64,000 nt of DNA from JBDTVS01 sp040007095. Its GTDB lineage: Bacteria > Acidobacteriota > Vicinamibacteria > Vicinamibacterales > CAVVIG01. The translations under genes were made by a program, and so were the position numbers. The notes beneath the pieces are model-generated. The model was given only the letters and a program-made list of their open reading frames with translations, did not search any database and had not been told where the DNA came from. The DNA lies in NCBI GenBank assembly GCA_040007095.1, contig JBDTVS010000049.1, forward strand, positions 1 through 64,000. Reading direction: 5' to 3'. Below are positions 17,488-26,926 of this stretch, in pieces (the stretch's first letter is position 1; every line of letters begins with the position of its first letter).

Positions 17488-20400
17488 TTAGAAATCGATC
17501 TGGAAGTTGACCTTCACGTATCGCGCCGTTGCGATGGTGCTCGGGGTCAGCCAGTTGCTCGGGGCTGTCGCCGTGGGCGCCACGTACGCGAGGTTGTAGG
17601 TCAACACGGTGTCGCTATTCGTGATGTTGTAGATGTCCACGCCCAGCTGCGTACGCGTCCGCCCGAAGCGAAGGACCTTCGCCACACGGAAATCGATGTT
17701 GTTGATGCGTGGTCCATAGAGTGTGCCCTGCGGGATCAGATTGACCGTGACGTTTCCAGACGAGAGATTGCGCCCCAGCGGCTGCGGGCCCGTACTCGCG
17801 ATGGCGCTTGTTACAGTTTCGTTCGCTTGGATTTCGGCGCCGGCATCGCTGCGCCACGTCGCGGCCAACTGGATATCCAGCTTCGGAACGGTATACGTGG
17901 CCAGACCTCGCAGCGAGGTCAGATACGGCGTCTCGATCCGGCAATACGGTCTTGTTAACCCGGCCACCGAGTCGCCTCGCAATGATTGTGTGACGGTGTT
18001 GGTCGACCAGGGATAAGCTTCCGGCAGCAGCGATCGTAGCGCGCAGTTGTCCTGCAGGGTGCGTCCCGTGCTCGTGCCTCCCTGTACGGTCAGCCCGTTC
18101 CTGAGGCGCGCGCTGACGCCGACGTCTACTCCCTGCCAGTTCTCGATCGGGTCGGCGCCGGCCTTGCTGTCCAGCAGCGCGAGGTCCTGGACCTGTCCCA
18201 CCTTGTTGGGATTGAGGTTGTACACGCCACTCACCGCTCCGCCGCCACCGCCAGGCAGCCGTGGATCCACCGGGATCGGCACGCTGAACTGCGTGTAGTC
18301 GGACGCGGTCGTCAGCGTGTTGTCCAGCGTGTAGAAGTTGCCGAACCAACGGCGGTAATAGCCGGCCGTGACCGCGACGCGCGGCGCCACCTCTTGTTGT
18401 ACGGATATCCCCATTTCCCAGTTGTTCGGACGCTTGTTGAAGCCGTTGATGAACGCGGGATCGAAGGTGCGGGTGAAGAACTCCTTGCCGAAGTTCTGGT
18501 TGTCCATCGCGCCGCATTCCCCGTTCGCGCTGGTATTCAACAGGTCGCACTGCGGGACGTAGTCGCCGTTGACTCCGAGACCGCCGCGGTCATTCCACGT
18601 CCGCGTGGTCTGGAGGTTCAGGCGGATCAGCGGATTGAGATCCATGTCGCTGTTGCTGGCGGTCAGCGCCTGCACGTACTTCCCGACGTTCACCTTGACC
18701 GCCGTCTTGCCGTTGCCGAACAGGTCGTAGGAGGCTCCGATGCGCGGCGTCAGATCGTGCCAATGGACGCCCTCGGTCGAACGCGCCGGATAGCAAATCT
18801 GGGTCGGCATCAAGGGGAAGCTCGGGCCGCCGGCACAGGCTTCTGGATAGCTGCTCAGGATGTAGTCGTAGCGCAGGCCTCCCTGCAGCGTCAGCCGGTT
18901 ACTGGTCCACTGATCCTGGGCGTAAAACGCGGTCGGGACGAGGTTGCGGACGAACTCGACGGCCGAGGCGCCGGTCCCGCCGAACTGGGCGGTCTGCGTC
19001 AGCTGATTGGGGACACCGCCGCTGAACCGGTACTGAACAAACGGTGTGAAGTTGTAGTACGACTGACTGGGATTGCTGAAGCCGCCCATATAGCCGACCT
19101 TCATGTTGTGTGCGCCGGTGATGTACGACATCGACGCCTTGAGGTTCGCGAGCGTCCCGATCTGATGATGCTGGAAGCCTCCGCCGAGCGGATTGTCGAA
19201 CCGGTACGTCAGTCCGGCAATGCCTCCGTTTCCGACGCCGGTCTGTTCGAGCACCGAAATCAAGGCCGGATTGTGCAGGCCGTCGATGCGCGGCGCGTCG
19301 TTGGCGTAATTCGCCAGGTAGCTGCCCCAGCCAGCCTCCAACAGCATCTTGTTGGTCAGGGGCGAACTCCACACGAGCGTCCTGGTGTGGCCCGGCGTAT
19401 AAAGGTTCACTCCCTGTGCTTCCGGCGTCCGCGTCGCGGATCCGCCGCCCGTTCGGTTGGCCGAGCTGTACTGCTCCGAGTTCATGTAGCTGATCTTGTT
19501 GCGCGGCGACACCTGCCAGGTGGCGCGCCCGACGTAGTTCCTGACGCGGCTGTCGTTGAACGCTGGCCGGCTGGTGTCGAAATCGACGAGCCATTTCGTC
19601 GGGTCGCCGCCGTTCTTGTTGAAGAACATCCCCGGGATCGTGTTCTCGGCGTACGACTCGCGGTAAGTCAGGTAGAACCACAGCTTGTCGCGGACGATGC
19701 GGCCGCCGCCCATCGGGTTGAACTCCCACACCTTCAGCAGTGCGGCCGGCGACCGCAGGCCGGCGGCCTTCAAATCGTCGGTGTAATTGCTGCTTTGCAG
19801 GCTGCCGTTGGCGCCGTTATAGGCGACCAGGCCGCTGAATGTATTGCCACCGTCGCGCGGGATGACGTTGAGGACGACGCCGGCCGTTTCGGCCTCGCCC
19901 AGGCCGCCCGAGGTGCTCACGACGATTTCCTGCGAGCCGGCGACGTTCACCACGGCGGCGTTCGAGTTCGCCCCGGCCCACCCCATGTTGAGGCCGTCAG
20001 ACAGGGTTCGCGAGTCGGACGGGCGACCGCCGTGCATACTCGACGCGCCCCCGCCGGTTCCACCGGTAATGCCGCCGGAATCGCCGTTGGTCGCCATCCC
20101 CGGAATGATCCCCATGATGCCGGTGGCGTTCCTCGAGGTGGGAATCGCGGCAATGATGTCCTTGTTCATCGTCGTCTGCACCTTGGCGCTCTGGACGTCG
20201 ACGATCGGCGTTTCGCCGGTGACGGTGATCGTTTCGGCGAGGGTGCCCACTTTCAGGTCGGCGTTGACCGTGGCGACGAACGTGCCGGTCAGCTCGATGC
20301 CTTCACGTTTCACGGTACTGAAACCGGTCAGCGAGAAGGTGACGGAATACGTGCCCGTGCGGAGGTCCACGATTCGATACTGGCCGGTGTCGTCGCTGAC

Positions 20401-20574
20401 GACCGAGCGAACCTTCTCGATGAGGACGGGGCTGGCGGCTTCCACGGTGACGCCGGGCATCACGGCGCCCGACCCGTCCTTGACGACCCCGGTGATGGCC
20501 CCTTGGGCCCAGACGGACGCGGGAACGAGAACCCATGTGGTGAGTGCGAAGAGGACCCGAAGCGAGCTGCGCAT
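17488..20574 (-). CDS. TonB-dependent receptor with carboxypeptidase-regulatory N-terminus
   Basis: A 1028-residue outer-membrane receptor. After the signal peptide (ending VWAQG) comes an Ig-like carboxypeptidase-regulatory domain (GAITGVVKDGSGAVMPGV, residues about 25-110), a plug domain (about 120-260) and a large beta-barrel ending in an aromatic residue (VNFQIDF). The domain order matches the Oar/SusC-like receptors abundant in Acidobacteria. It should take up a large substrate with TonB energy; the substrate is unknown and no SusD partner is adjacent. AGGAGG lies 4 nt before ATG. A second receptor is transcribed divergently from 20993. Confidence 0.93.
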   Translation of the reverse strand: MRSSLRVLFALTTWVLVPASVWAQGAITGVVKDGSGAVMPGVTVEAASPVLIEKVRSVVSDDTGQYRIVDLRTGTYSVTFSLTGFSTVKREGIELTGTFVATVNADLKVGTLAETITVTGETPIVDVQSAKVQTTMNKDIIAAIPTSRNATGIMGIIPGMATNGDSGGITGGTGGGASSMHGGRPSDSRTLSDGLNMGWAGANSNAAVVNVAGSQEIVVSTSGGLGEAETAGVVLNVIPRDGGNTFSGLVAYNGANGSLQSSNYTDDLKAAGLRSPAALLKVWEFNPMGGGRIVRDKLWFYLTYRESYAENTIPGMFFNKNGGDPTKWLVDFDTSRPAFNDSRVRNYVGRATWQVSPRNKISYMNSEQYSSANRTGGGSATRTPEAQGVNLYTPGHTRTLVWSSPLTNKMLLEAGWGSYLANYANDAPRIDGLHNPALISVLEQTGVGNGGIAGLTYRFDNPLGGGFQHHQIGTLANLKASMSYITGAHNMKVGYMGGFSNPSQSYYNFTPFVQYRFSGGVPNQLTQTAQFGGTGASAVEFVRNLVPTAFYAQDQWTSNRLTLQGGLRYDYILSSYPEACAGGPSFPLMPTQICYPARSTEGVHWHDLTPRIGASYDLFGNGKTAVKVNVGKYVQALTASNSDMDLNPLIRLNLQTTRTWNDRGGLGVNGDYVPQCDLLNTSANGECGAMDNQNFGKEFFTRTFDPAFINGFNKRPNNWEMGISVQQEVAPRVAVTAGYYRRWFGNFYTLDNTLTTASDYTQFSVPIPVDPRLPGGGGGAVSGVYNLNPNKVGQVQDLALLDSKAGADPIENWQGVDVGVSARLRNGLTVQGGTSTGRTLQDNCALRSLLPEAYPWSTNTVTQSLRGDSVAGLTRPYCRIETPYLTSLRGLATYTVPKLDIQLAATWRSDAGAEIQANETVTSAIASTGPQPLGRNLSSGNVTVNLIPQGTLYGPRINNIDFRVAKVLRFGRTRTQLGVDIYNITNSDTVLTYNLAYVAPTATAPSNWLTPSTIATARYVKVNFQIDF

Positions 20575-20622
20575 GTGGCCTCCTGACGCTGAGTGGGTGA
20601 TCCGCGAGTGTGTGTTGTGTGG

Positions 20623-20651
20623 GTTTTACTGCCGCCCTGTAAGGAAATCAA
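20623..20651 (-). promoter_or_regulatory. Candidate promoter of the minus-strand TonB receptor
   Basis: On the minus strand, TTGATT, 17 bp, TAAAAC, about 50 bp before the ATG. The -10 box is imperfect. Confidence 0.35.
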
Positions 20652-20855
20652 CAGAAAACGGGGAAAAGTAACCCGTCCGTAGTACTTCAAAATAGGGAAT
20701 CCGGTTTTTTGGAAATGGACCTCCTATCGCGATCCTGCACTGCTGGCAGCAGTCTTCGCGGCACGTTGCAGCCACCATCCTCGAGCAAGGGTGAGTGCAG
20801 CGACTCATCCAATCAGGTGGATCGTGGCGACCAAGAACGCGGCGTTTCTGCCCAG

Positions 20856-20901
20856 GTACCCCTTTTGGGTACTTGTTCTTGCTTGGCCCGGCCGATAGCC
20901 T
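20856..20901 (+). promoter_or_regulatory. Palindromic operator plus candidate promoter
   Basis: GTACCC-CTTTT-GGGTAC (20856-20872) is followed directly by a -35-like TTGTTC (20873-20878) and, after 17 bp, a weak -10 TAGCCT. The palindrome has the same position relative to TTG as at 3959-3979, which is the main reason to consider it an operator. Confidence 0.4.
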
Positions 20902-20992
20902 TTTTCCGCCACCCGTCAGTTTGCGCCCGAACGTCGATGGCATCGTGGAATGCATTTCAGATCAGTCGGATCAAGGGTGTGAGGAGGGGACC

Positions 20993-23899
20993 GTGTCGCG
21001 ATCTGCGTCGTGCCTGTTGCTTGTAGTGTTGCTCGCTTGTGTCGTGCCATCGCCGACCTTCGCCCAGAGCAATAGCAGTATTGCGGGAGTGGTCAAAGAT
21101 TCGTCAGGCGCGGTGTTGCCAGGCGTAACGGTGGAAGCGTCGAGCCCGGTGCTGATCGAAAAGGTTCGGACCGTCGTGACCGACGGCGCGGGCCAATACA
21201 AGATCGTCGGACTCGTGCCGGGCGACTACACCGTCACCTTCACCCTGACCGGTTTCAACAGCGTGAAACGGGAAGGCATCGCGCTGACCTCATCGTTTAC
21301 GGCGACCGTGAATGCGGACCTGCGGGTGGGTGCCCTTGAAGAGACGGTGACGGTCACCGGCGAGGCGCCGACGGTGGACGTGCAGAACGTCGTCCAGCAG
21401 AGGGTGATGACCCGCGACATCATCAACGCGGTCCCGGCCGGGACCAAGTCGGCGATGGTGCTCGGCGTGCTCATTCCCGGCGTCACGACCATCAGCCAGG
21501 ACGTGGGCGGCACGATTTACGGGTCGGCGGCCATCGCCATCCACGGGAGCCGCGCGCAGGAGATGCAGCTGCTGCACGACGGCATGGCCTACAACAACGG
21601 CGTCGGGCGGGGCGGCAGCTTCACCGCGATCGCCACCAACGACGCGACTGTTCAGGAGATCAGCCTCGAAACGGCCGGTCTGGGCGCCGAGAGCGAAGTG
21701 AGCGGCATCCGCAGCAACGTCATTCCGAAGGAGGGCGGCAACACGCTCAGAGGCTCGTTCTTCGGTACCTTCACGAACGACAAGATGCAGAGCACGAACC
21801 TGACCGACGATTTGAAGAATCGCGGCCTGGCGTCGGTCGATACGGTCAATCTGATCTACGACGTCGACCCGGCTCTCGGAGGTCCGATCAAGAAAGACGT
21901 GCTGTGGTTCTTCGGATCGGTGCGGGTCTGGAAGACGGACCAGAACATCGCCGGGCAGTTCTACAATCTCAACCCGCCGGGGTCGCACGTCTACACACCC
22001 GACCTGAGTCGCCCGGCCTACGAAGGCGACCGCGACGGCAACCAGAGCCTCCGGCTGACGTGGAGGGCCTCGGTCAAGAACAAGGTCAGCGCCCAATTCC
22101 AGAACAACCAGCAGATTCGCGATCACTTCTACGGACAGGGCGCGGGCAACCGGCTGCTGGCGCCCGATGCGATCATCTACTACAACGCGCGGCCGTCGTA
22201 TCTCGGGCAGGTCGGGTGGAACGCGCCGGTGACGAACCGCCTGCTGCTCGAGGGCGGCGTGTCGCTCGCGAACAAAGACTTCCACTACTATCCGCAGCCC
22301 GAGGTGGGCTACGACGCCCCGTCCTGGATCGAGTCTTCGACCAGCATCCGCTGGGGCAACATGCCGAACGGCGGCGGGTTCAACGCCAGTCACAACTGGA
22401 ACGCCAAGCTGTCCGCCTCCTACGTCACCGGGTCGCACGCGGCGAAATTCGGCATCAACTTTCTGCATGCGGTCTCTCACAGCACGACCGAGCTGTCCAG
22501 CAACGGCATCACCTATACGTTGTTGAACGGGCTGCCGCGTTCCGTGACGGTCAATGCCACGCCCACTTCGCGCGACGACGTCGGCAAAGCCAACATCGGT
22601 CTCTTCGGGCAGGACCAGTGGACGGTGAAACGCGTGACTGTCAACGCGGGGGTGCGCTTCGACTATTACAACGCGTACGCGCCGGCCCAGCACCTCGGCC
22701 CGGGCCCGCAAGTGCCGACTCGCAACGTCGATTTCCCGGCCGTCTACGACATCCCGAACTGGAAGAATCTCTCGCCGCGCCTGGGGGTGTCCTACGACCT
22801 GTTTGGCAGGGGCAAGACCGCCGTCAAGGCCAGCATCGGGAAATACCTGCAGGCGGACAACCTCACGACGATCACCGGCCGGGCCAATCCGACCGCGGCC
22901 ATCGTGACCACGGCCACACGGACCTGGAGCGATGCCAACGGCGATTTCATTCCACAACCGAGCGAGCTTGGCGCGCTCGGCAACGCCAATTTCGGCAACA
23001 GCGTCATCAACTCCGTCTATGACCCGGTCGTCTTGAGCAACAGAGGCTTCAATTGGGAAGCCTCGGCCAGTGTGCAGCACGAGCTGTTCCCACGCGTGTC
23101 GGTCAATGTCGGATATTTCCGCCGCTGGTACGGAAACTTCATCGTCACCGACAACATCCTCGTCACGCCCGCAGACTACAGTACCTACTGCGTCACGGCG
23201 CCGTCGGATTCGCGGCTGCCTGGCGGCGGCGGCTATCCGGTATGCGGGCTCTACGACATCTCGCAGGCGAAGTTCGGCCAGTCGAGCAACGTCGTGACGT
23301 TGTCGTCGAACTTTGGCGACCAGCGTGAAGTGTTCACCGGCGTCGACGCCAGCGTGAATGCCCGGCTTCCGCATGGGGTGGTGCTCTCGGGAGGCACGAG
23401 CACCGGGCGCGTCCTGACGGACAACTGCTTTATCGTCGACTCCCCTCAGAATCTGCTGAACTGCAACGTGACGCCGCCATACCAAACGCAGGTCAAGTTC
23501 TTCGCGGTCTACCCGCTGCCGTGGTGGGGGATCCAGGCGAGCGCGACGTTCCAAAGCATTCCCGGGCCGCAGATCACCGCCAGCTACACGGCGACCAACG
23601 CGCAGATCGCGCCCTCACTCGGCCGCAACCTGGCGTCGGGCGCCGCCGGTACCGCCACCGTGCCGCTCGTCGCACCGGGCACGATGTTCGGAGGGCAGTT
23701 GAACCAGGTCGACTTTCGCGGGTCGAAAACGTTCACGCTGCCAGGCAACCGTCGGGTGCAGGCGCTTGTTGACCTGTACAACCTGTTCAACGCCAACCCG
23801 GTGCTCGCGCTGAACACCACGTTCGGGTCGCAGTGGCAGCGCCCCACGCAGATTCTGCAGGGCCGCCTGCTGAAGCTTGGCTTCCAGATCGATTTCTAG
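20993..23899 (+). CDS. TonB-dependent receptor with carboxypeptidase-regulatory N-terminus
   Basis: A 968-residue outer-membrane receptor, paralogous to the one at 17488. The start chosen is GTG 20993, with GAGGAGG just upstream and a signal peptide (CLLLVVLLACVVPSPTFAQ); the longer frame back to 20795 has no signal-like sequence. Domain order: carboxypeptidase-regulatory Ig domain (SIAGVVKDSSGAVLPGV), plug domain (with VTVTGEAPTVDVQ just before it) and beta-barrel ending LGFQIDF. The N-terminal 100 residues are very close to the divergent paralogue while the barrels differ, so the two probably handle different ligands. Confidence 0.93.
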   Translation: MSRSASCLLLVVLLACVVPSPTFAQSNSSIAGVVKDSSGAVLPGVTVEASSPVLIEKVRTVVTDGAGQYKIVGLVPGDYTVTFTLTGFNSVKREGIALTSSFTATVNADLRVGALEETVTVTGEAPTVDVQNVVQQRVMTRDIINAVPAGTKSAMVLGVLIPGVTTISQDVGGTIYGSAAIAIHGSRAQEMQLLHDGMAYNNGVGRGGSFTAIATNDATVQEISLETAGLGAESEVSGIRSNVIPKEGGNTLRGSFFGTFTNDKMQSTNLTDDLKNRGLASVDTVNLIYDVDPALGGPIKKDVLWFFGSVRVWKTDQNIAGQFYNLNPPGSHVYTPDLSRPAYEGDRDGNQSLRLTWRASVKNKVSAQFQNNQQIRDHFYGQGAGNRLLAPDAIIYYNARPSYLGQVGWNAPVTNRLLLEGGVSLANKDFHYYPQPEVGYDAPSWIESSTSIRWGNMPNGGGFNASHNWNAKLSASYVTGSHAAKFGINFLHAVSHSTTELSSNGITYTLLNGLPRSVTVNATPTSRDDVGKANIGLFGQDQWTVKRVTVNAGVRFDYYNAYAPAQHLGPGPQVPTRNVDFPAVYDIPNWKNLSPRLGVSYDLFGRGKTAVKASIGKYLQADNLTTITGRANPTAAIVTTATRTWSDANGDFIPQPSELGALGNANFGNSVINSVYDPVVLSNRGFNWEASASVQHELFPRVSVNVGYFRRWYGNFIVTDNILVTPADYSTYCVTAPSDSRLPGGGGYPVCGLYDISQAKFGQSSNVVTLSSNFGDQREVFTGVDASVNARLPHGVVLSGGTSTGRVLTDNCFIVDSPQNLLNCNVTPPYQTQVKFFAVYPLPWWGIQASATFQSIPGPQITASYTATNAQIAPSLGRNLASGAAGTATVPLVAPGTMFGGQLNQVDFRGSKTFTLPGNRRVQALVDLYNLFNANPVLALNTTFGSQWQRPTQILQGRLLKLGFQIDF

Positions 23900-24122
23900 C
23901 CGTCACCGGATGCACGAGGACGTCGCGCGTTGGTATGGCGAGGACTCGTGATGACTGGCCGAGGGGGCGCTGATGAAAGGCGTGGCACGAACCATGGTGG
24001 TGGCACGCGCGGTCGGGCGAAGATCGGTTGAGCCGTTGTGGGCTGGCAGTCAATACGAAGACGATCGTCGGCAGTGCGACCTCGAGACGTCGCGCGCGGC
24101 GTGAGCGCTCGGAGTGAAAAGG

Positions 24123-25415
24123 ATGGCGATGCCGAAGAGAACCGGATCGAGATTGGGGTTCCTGCTGACGTGTGGCATCGCCGCCGGTGCGTTCGCGACC
24201 GCGCAAGAGCCGGCACCTGCCGGCCGCCAGGGCGGCGCAGGCCGTGCGGGCGGCGCCGGTGGGACAGGAGCCGCGGCCCGGGGCAGAGGGACGCCAATCG
24301 GCGTCCAGCGTGCGCCGCTCGGCGATGGACCGTTCATCTTCGACACGGCTGAAGTCCACAAGATCCGAGTGGTCGTCGTCACCAAGGAGCTCGCCAAGCC
24401 CTGGAGTCTCGCGTTTCTTCCAGACGGCAGCATGCTCGTCACCGAGCTGCAAAAAGGCCAGCTTCGCATCATTCGCAATGGCGTGCTCGACCCGCAACCC
24501 ATCGCGGGAGTGCCGAAATCGCGTGCCTTGTCTCTTGGCGGGCTGATGGACGTCGTGCTGCATCCGCGCTTCGCCGAGAACAAGCTGATCTATCTGACCT
24601 ATAGCAAGCCGGACGACAAGGGACAGATTGCCACGGCGCTCGCGCGTGGCCGCTGGGATGGGTCGGCCCTGATCGACCTGCGTGACATTTTCGTGGCGGA
24701 GCCCTACTGGAACGGATCGGGCGGCGCCGCGTCCCGCATCGCATTTGCCGGAGACGGCACGCTGTACATGACGACCGGGGCTTCGGTCGCGCACCTGATG
24801 GATGCGCAGGAGCCGAGTCATCACAAAGGGAAAGTGCTGCGGCTGCGCGACGACGGCACGGTACCGGACGACAATCCGTTTGTCGGCAAGGCCGGATACA
24901 AGCCCGAGATATTTTCGCTCGGGCATCGCAACCAGCTCGGATTGGCGATTCGTCCGGACACCGGCGCGGTCTACTCGAACGAAAACGGCCCGAACGGTGG
25001 AGACGAGCTCAATTTGATTCTGCCCGGCCGCAACTACGGCTGGCCGATCGTGAGTCTCGGGAGGGACTACGCCGGACCGTGGCAGGGGAACTTCGCGCAG
25101 GATGGAATCGAGCCGCCGGTCGTCTACTGGACGCCGTCCATTGCTGCGTCGGGGATGGCGTTCTATACCGGCGAGCGTTTTCCCCAGTGGAAGGGCAATG
25201 TCTTTGTCGGCTCCCTGCGGTTCGGTGAAATCGCCAACACGGGGCACTTGCAGCGAATCGTCTTGAGCACGAAGAACGAGGAATCGCGCCGCGAGATGAT
25301 GCTGACGGAACTGCGCCAGCGCATCCGCGACGTTCGTCAGGGCCCCGACGGGCTGCTGTACCTGCTCACGGATGAAAATCCCGGCGCGCTGCTGAGAATC
25401 GAACCGGCCCAGTAA
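24123..25415 (+). CDS. PQQ-dependent sugar dehydrogenase-type protein
   Basis: A 430-residue exported protein of the soluble glucose/sorbosone dehydrogenase family. Signal peptide about residues 10-28, then an Ala/Gly/Arg-rich low-complexity linker (about 30-60) and a six-bladed propeller with family motifs: LAKPWSLAFLPDGSMLVTE, LGGLMDVVLHP with a trailing LIYLTYS, IFSLGHRNQLGLAI, ENGPNGGDELN and NYGWPIV. The enzyme would oxidise an aldose or other polyol in the periplasm using PQQ, passing electrons to a cytochrome; the substrate cannot be told. ATG 24123 is preferred because GGAG sits 8 nt before it; GTG 24114 is too close to that site. Confidence 0.87.
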   Translation: MAMPKRTGSRLGFLLTCGIAAGAFATAQEPAPAGRQGGAGRAGGAGGTGAAARGRGTPIGVQRAPLGDGPFIFDTAEVHKIRVVVVTKELAKPWSLAFLPDGSMLVTELQKGQLRIIRNGVLDPQPIAGVPKSRALSLGGLMDVVLHPRFAENKLIYLTYSKPDDKGQIATALARGRWDGSALIDLRDIFVAEPYWNGSGGAASRIAFAGDGTLYMTTGASVAHLMDAQEPSHHKGKVLRLRDDGTVPDDNPFVGKAGYKPEIFSLGHRNQLGLAIRPDTGAVYSNENGPNGGDELNLILPGRNYGWPIVSLGRDYAGPWQGNFAQDGIEPPVVYWTPSIAASGMAFYTGERFPQWKGNVFVGSLRFGEIANTGHLQRIVLSTKNEESRREMMLTELRQRIRDVRQGPDGLLYLLTDENPGALLRIEPAQ

Positions 25416-25426
25416 GTCGACCAGCG

Positions 25427-25503
25427 GGACACTACAGCGTTTTCCGATTGTGCGTAGTGTCCGGCCTTTTAGCGGGACCACGACAGTCCGCCTGAAGGCG
25501 GAC
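25427..25503. repeat. Two intergenic hairpins
   Basis: GGACACTAC (25427-25435) pairs with GTAGTGTCC (25454-25462). GTCCGCC-TGAA-GGCGGAC (25486-25503) is a second stem-loop. They lie between convergent genes. The second hairpin resembles the one at 46389-46406, so it may belong to a dispersed REP-like family. No T-run follows. Confidence 0.55.
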
Positions 25504-25537
25504 ACTGCGTACAAACGAAAACTGCTCCAGACGTGCT

Positions 25538-26206
25538 CTAGACGTCGCCGGGATCAAGCAGCCGATCGCGAAGGAAGACGGACGCGGCCTGCACGACTTC
25601 GTCGGACCACTGGTGTCCGCCGTCGAACTCCACCAGTTGAACCTTGACGTTCGCCTCCCGCAGGCGACTGATGTCGCGCTCGAACATCACCTGTGTGTAC
25701 CATTCGTCCTGCCTGCCATGACAGACCATGGCGTGGCGCACCCGGCTGACGGCGGCGGTCTCGAGCTCCGGCGGTACGTCGCCGCCGACCGCGATGACGC
25801 CGTCGACCCGCCGCGAGCAAGCCGCGGCGGCGCGGAACGTCATCGCCACGCCTTGCGAGAAGCCGGCGAGCACGAGACGCGGCGCGCCCGGGAAGTCGCG
25901 GTCGACCGCAGCCAATACGGCGGCGACGTAGGCCAGGTTGTCGTCCATCGCGAGCTCGCGATCCTGCCGCGTCATCCAGCTCGCGACGACGGCGTCGGCG
26001 CGGCGCTGGTAGAAGCGATGGAGCCCTTGAATCGACACCAGGCGCCAGCGATCCGCGCCGGGCATCCGGCGCAGCCGCTCGAGCTGCGCGTCGGCGCTTT
26101 CGCCGTATCCGTGGAAGCCGACCAGCACCGGCGCGGGTCCAGGCACGGTCGGAGGCTCGATGAGATATCGACCGTGCGTGCCGACCGCAATCGTGCGCTC
26201 GATCAC
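25538..26206 (-). CDS. Alpha/beta hydrolase (phospholipase/carboxylesterase type)
   Basis: A 222-residue cytoplasmic esterase-like protein. Oxyanion region VGFHGYGESAD, nucleophile elbow GFSQG, catalytic Asp in CHGRQDEWY and His in GGHQWSDE give a complete triad, as in the acyl-protein thioesterase/carboxylesterase group. GTG 26206 is chosen because it overlaps the stop of the upstream PIN gene (GTGA); the longer frame upstream is the wrong-frame shadow of the toxin gene. It is the third gene of an overlapping antitoxin-toxin-hydrolase unit, so it may be co-regulated by the antitoxin. The substrate is unknown. Confidence 0.82.
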   Translation of the reverse strand: MIERTIAVGTHGRYLIEPPTVPGPAPVLVGFHGYGESADAQLERLRRMPGADRWRLVSIQGLHRFYQRRADAVVASWMTRQDRELAMDDNLAYVAAVLAAVDRDFPGAPRLVLAGFSQGVAMTFRAAAACSRRVDGVIAVGGDVPPELETAAVSRVRHAMVCHGRQDEWYTQVMFERDISRLREANVKVQLVEFDGGHQWSDEVVQAASVFLRDRLLDPGDV

Positions 26207-26610
26207 CAGATCACCCGCACCGCGCCAGAACCACGGATGTCCGCGTCGCGTGTGATGAGCGGCAACTCGATCGTCTGCGCGGCTGCGCAGATGAGCGCGT
26301 CGAACGGATCGCGCGTGAAGCGGAGTTGATCGGCGCGGAACACCTGCTCGGGCGTGACGTCGAGCGGCTGGTACGACGGGTTGCTGAACAGATCGTCGAA
26401 GAATGCCCGCACGGTGCGCCGCAGATTGATGCGCGAGACCCGCGCCAGCAGGCTGCACTCCCACATCACGACCGCCGGGACGTACAGAATCGCCTCACGC
26501 CGCTCGCAGCGCTCAAAAAAAGACGACGCGCGTGGACCGAGTTTGCCGCCGCCCGCGGCGTGAAGGATGAGCGCGTGCGTATCGGTGACGGCCGCCTCCG
26601 GCTCAGCCAC
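26203..26610 (-). CDS. PIN-domain toxin (VapC-like)
   Basis: A 135-residue PIN-fold ribonuclease candidate. Conserved acidic residues are visible: Asp in TDTHALILHA at the N-terminus, Glu in VVMWECSLL, Asp in DPFDALICAAA and Asp in LITRDADI, which form the Mg-binding active site of the family. GTG 26610 overlaps the antitoxin stop by 8 nt. It would cleave RNA when freed from its antitoxin. The downstream esterase overlaps by 4 nt. Confidence 0.85.
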   Translation of the reverse strand: MAEPEAAVTDTHALILHAAGGGKLGPRASSFFERCERREAILYVPAVVMWECSLLARVSRINLRRTVRAFFDDLFSNPSYQPLDVTPEQVFRADQLRFTRDPFDALICAAAQTIELPLITRDADIRGSGAVRVIW

Positions 26611-26920
26611 GCCGCGCGCTCTTGGTCTTTCTTTTTCCGTACGCCGGCGATGTCTCCTTCGCCATGAGCGGTCGGCCGAGGGACGCCTGGAAGATCGATC
26701 GCATGATATCGTCGGCACCCTCGAGTCCTGGGTCGCTCGCGTCCACATCGATCGTGCCGACGACCGACCGTGACGGCCCGGTCTGTCCGGACGCCCTGGC
26801 CGCGCTGACGAGCTGATCGAGTAGCTCACTGACGCTCCGCACGCCGCCGGCGCCCGCCCGCCCTTTCAGCCAGGTCAGGTTGTCAGTATCGAGGGTGACG
26901 GAAATCGCCTGCTTCACCAT
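26603..26920 (-). CDS. Antitoxin of the PIN toxin (ribbon-helix-helix type)
   Basis: A 105-residue protein. The N-terminus (KQAISVTLDTDNLTWL, then RSVSELLDQLV) has the strand-helix-helix pattern of ribbon-helix-helix antitoxins. The C-terminal half is acidic, then basic, and may wrap the toxin. It is the first gene of the operon and is followed by the overlapping PIN gene. A strong, AT-rich promoter with a GATATC palindrome immediately upstream fits autoregulation. Confidence 0.78.
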   Translation of the reverse strand: MVKQAISVTLDTDNLTWLKGRAGAGGVRSVSELLDQLVSAARASGQTGPSRSVVGTIDVDASDPGLEGADDIMRSIFQASLGRPLMAKETSPAYGKRKTKSARRG

Positions 26921-26926
26921 ATTATT

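Larger units (their letters stand above)
20575..20992. other. Divergent intergenic region between two TonB receptors
   Basis: 418 bp without a convincing gene. It holds a candidate promoter for the minus-strand receptor (20623-20651) and a palindrome plus promoter for the plus-strand receptor (20856-20901). The frame of the plus-strand receptor is open through part of it but carries no signal peptide there. Confidence 0.5.

Noticed and set aside
20856..20901. Sigma-54 promoter upstream of the TonB receptor
   Set aside because: No GG/GC elements at the required spacing; the palindrome plus sigma-70-like boxes fit better.
20795..20992. N-terminal extension of the plus-strand TonB receptor
   Set aside because: No signal peptide in the extension, while GTG 20993 has a good ribosome site and a signal peptide directly after it.
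21290..23554. 754-codon minus-strand frame inside the TonB receptor gene
   Set aside because: Shadow of the real gene; Arg/Val/Asp-rich composition and no domain. The same applies to 18394-20586 (plus) and 663-1790 (plus).
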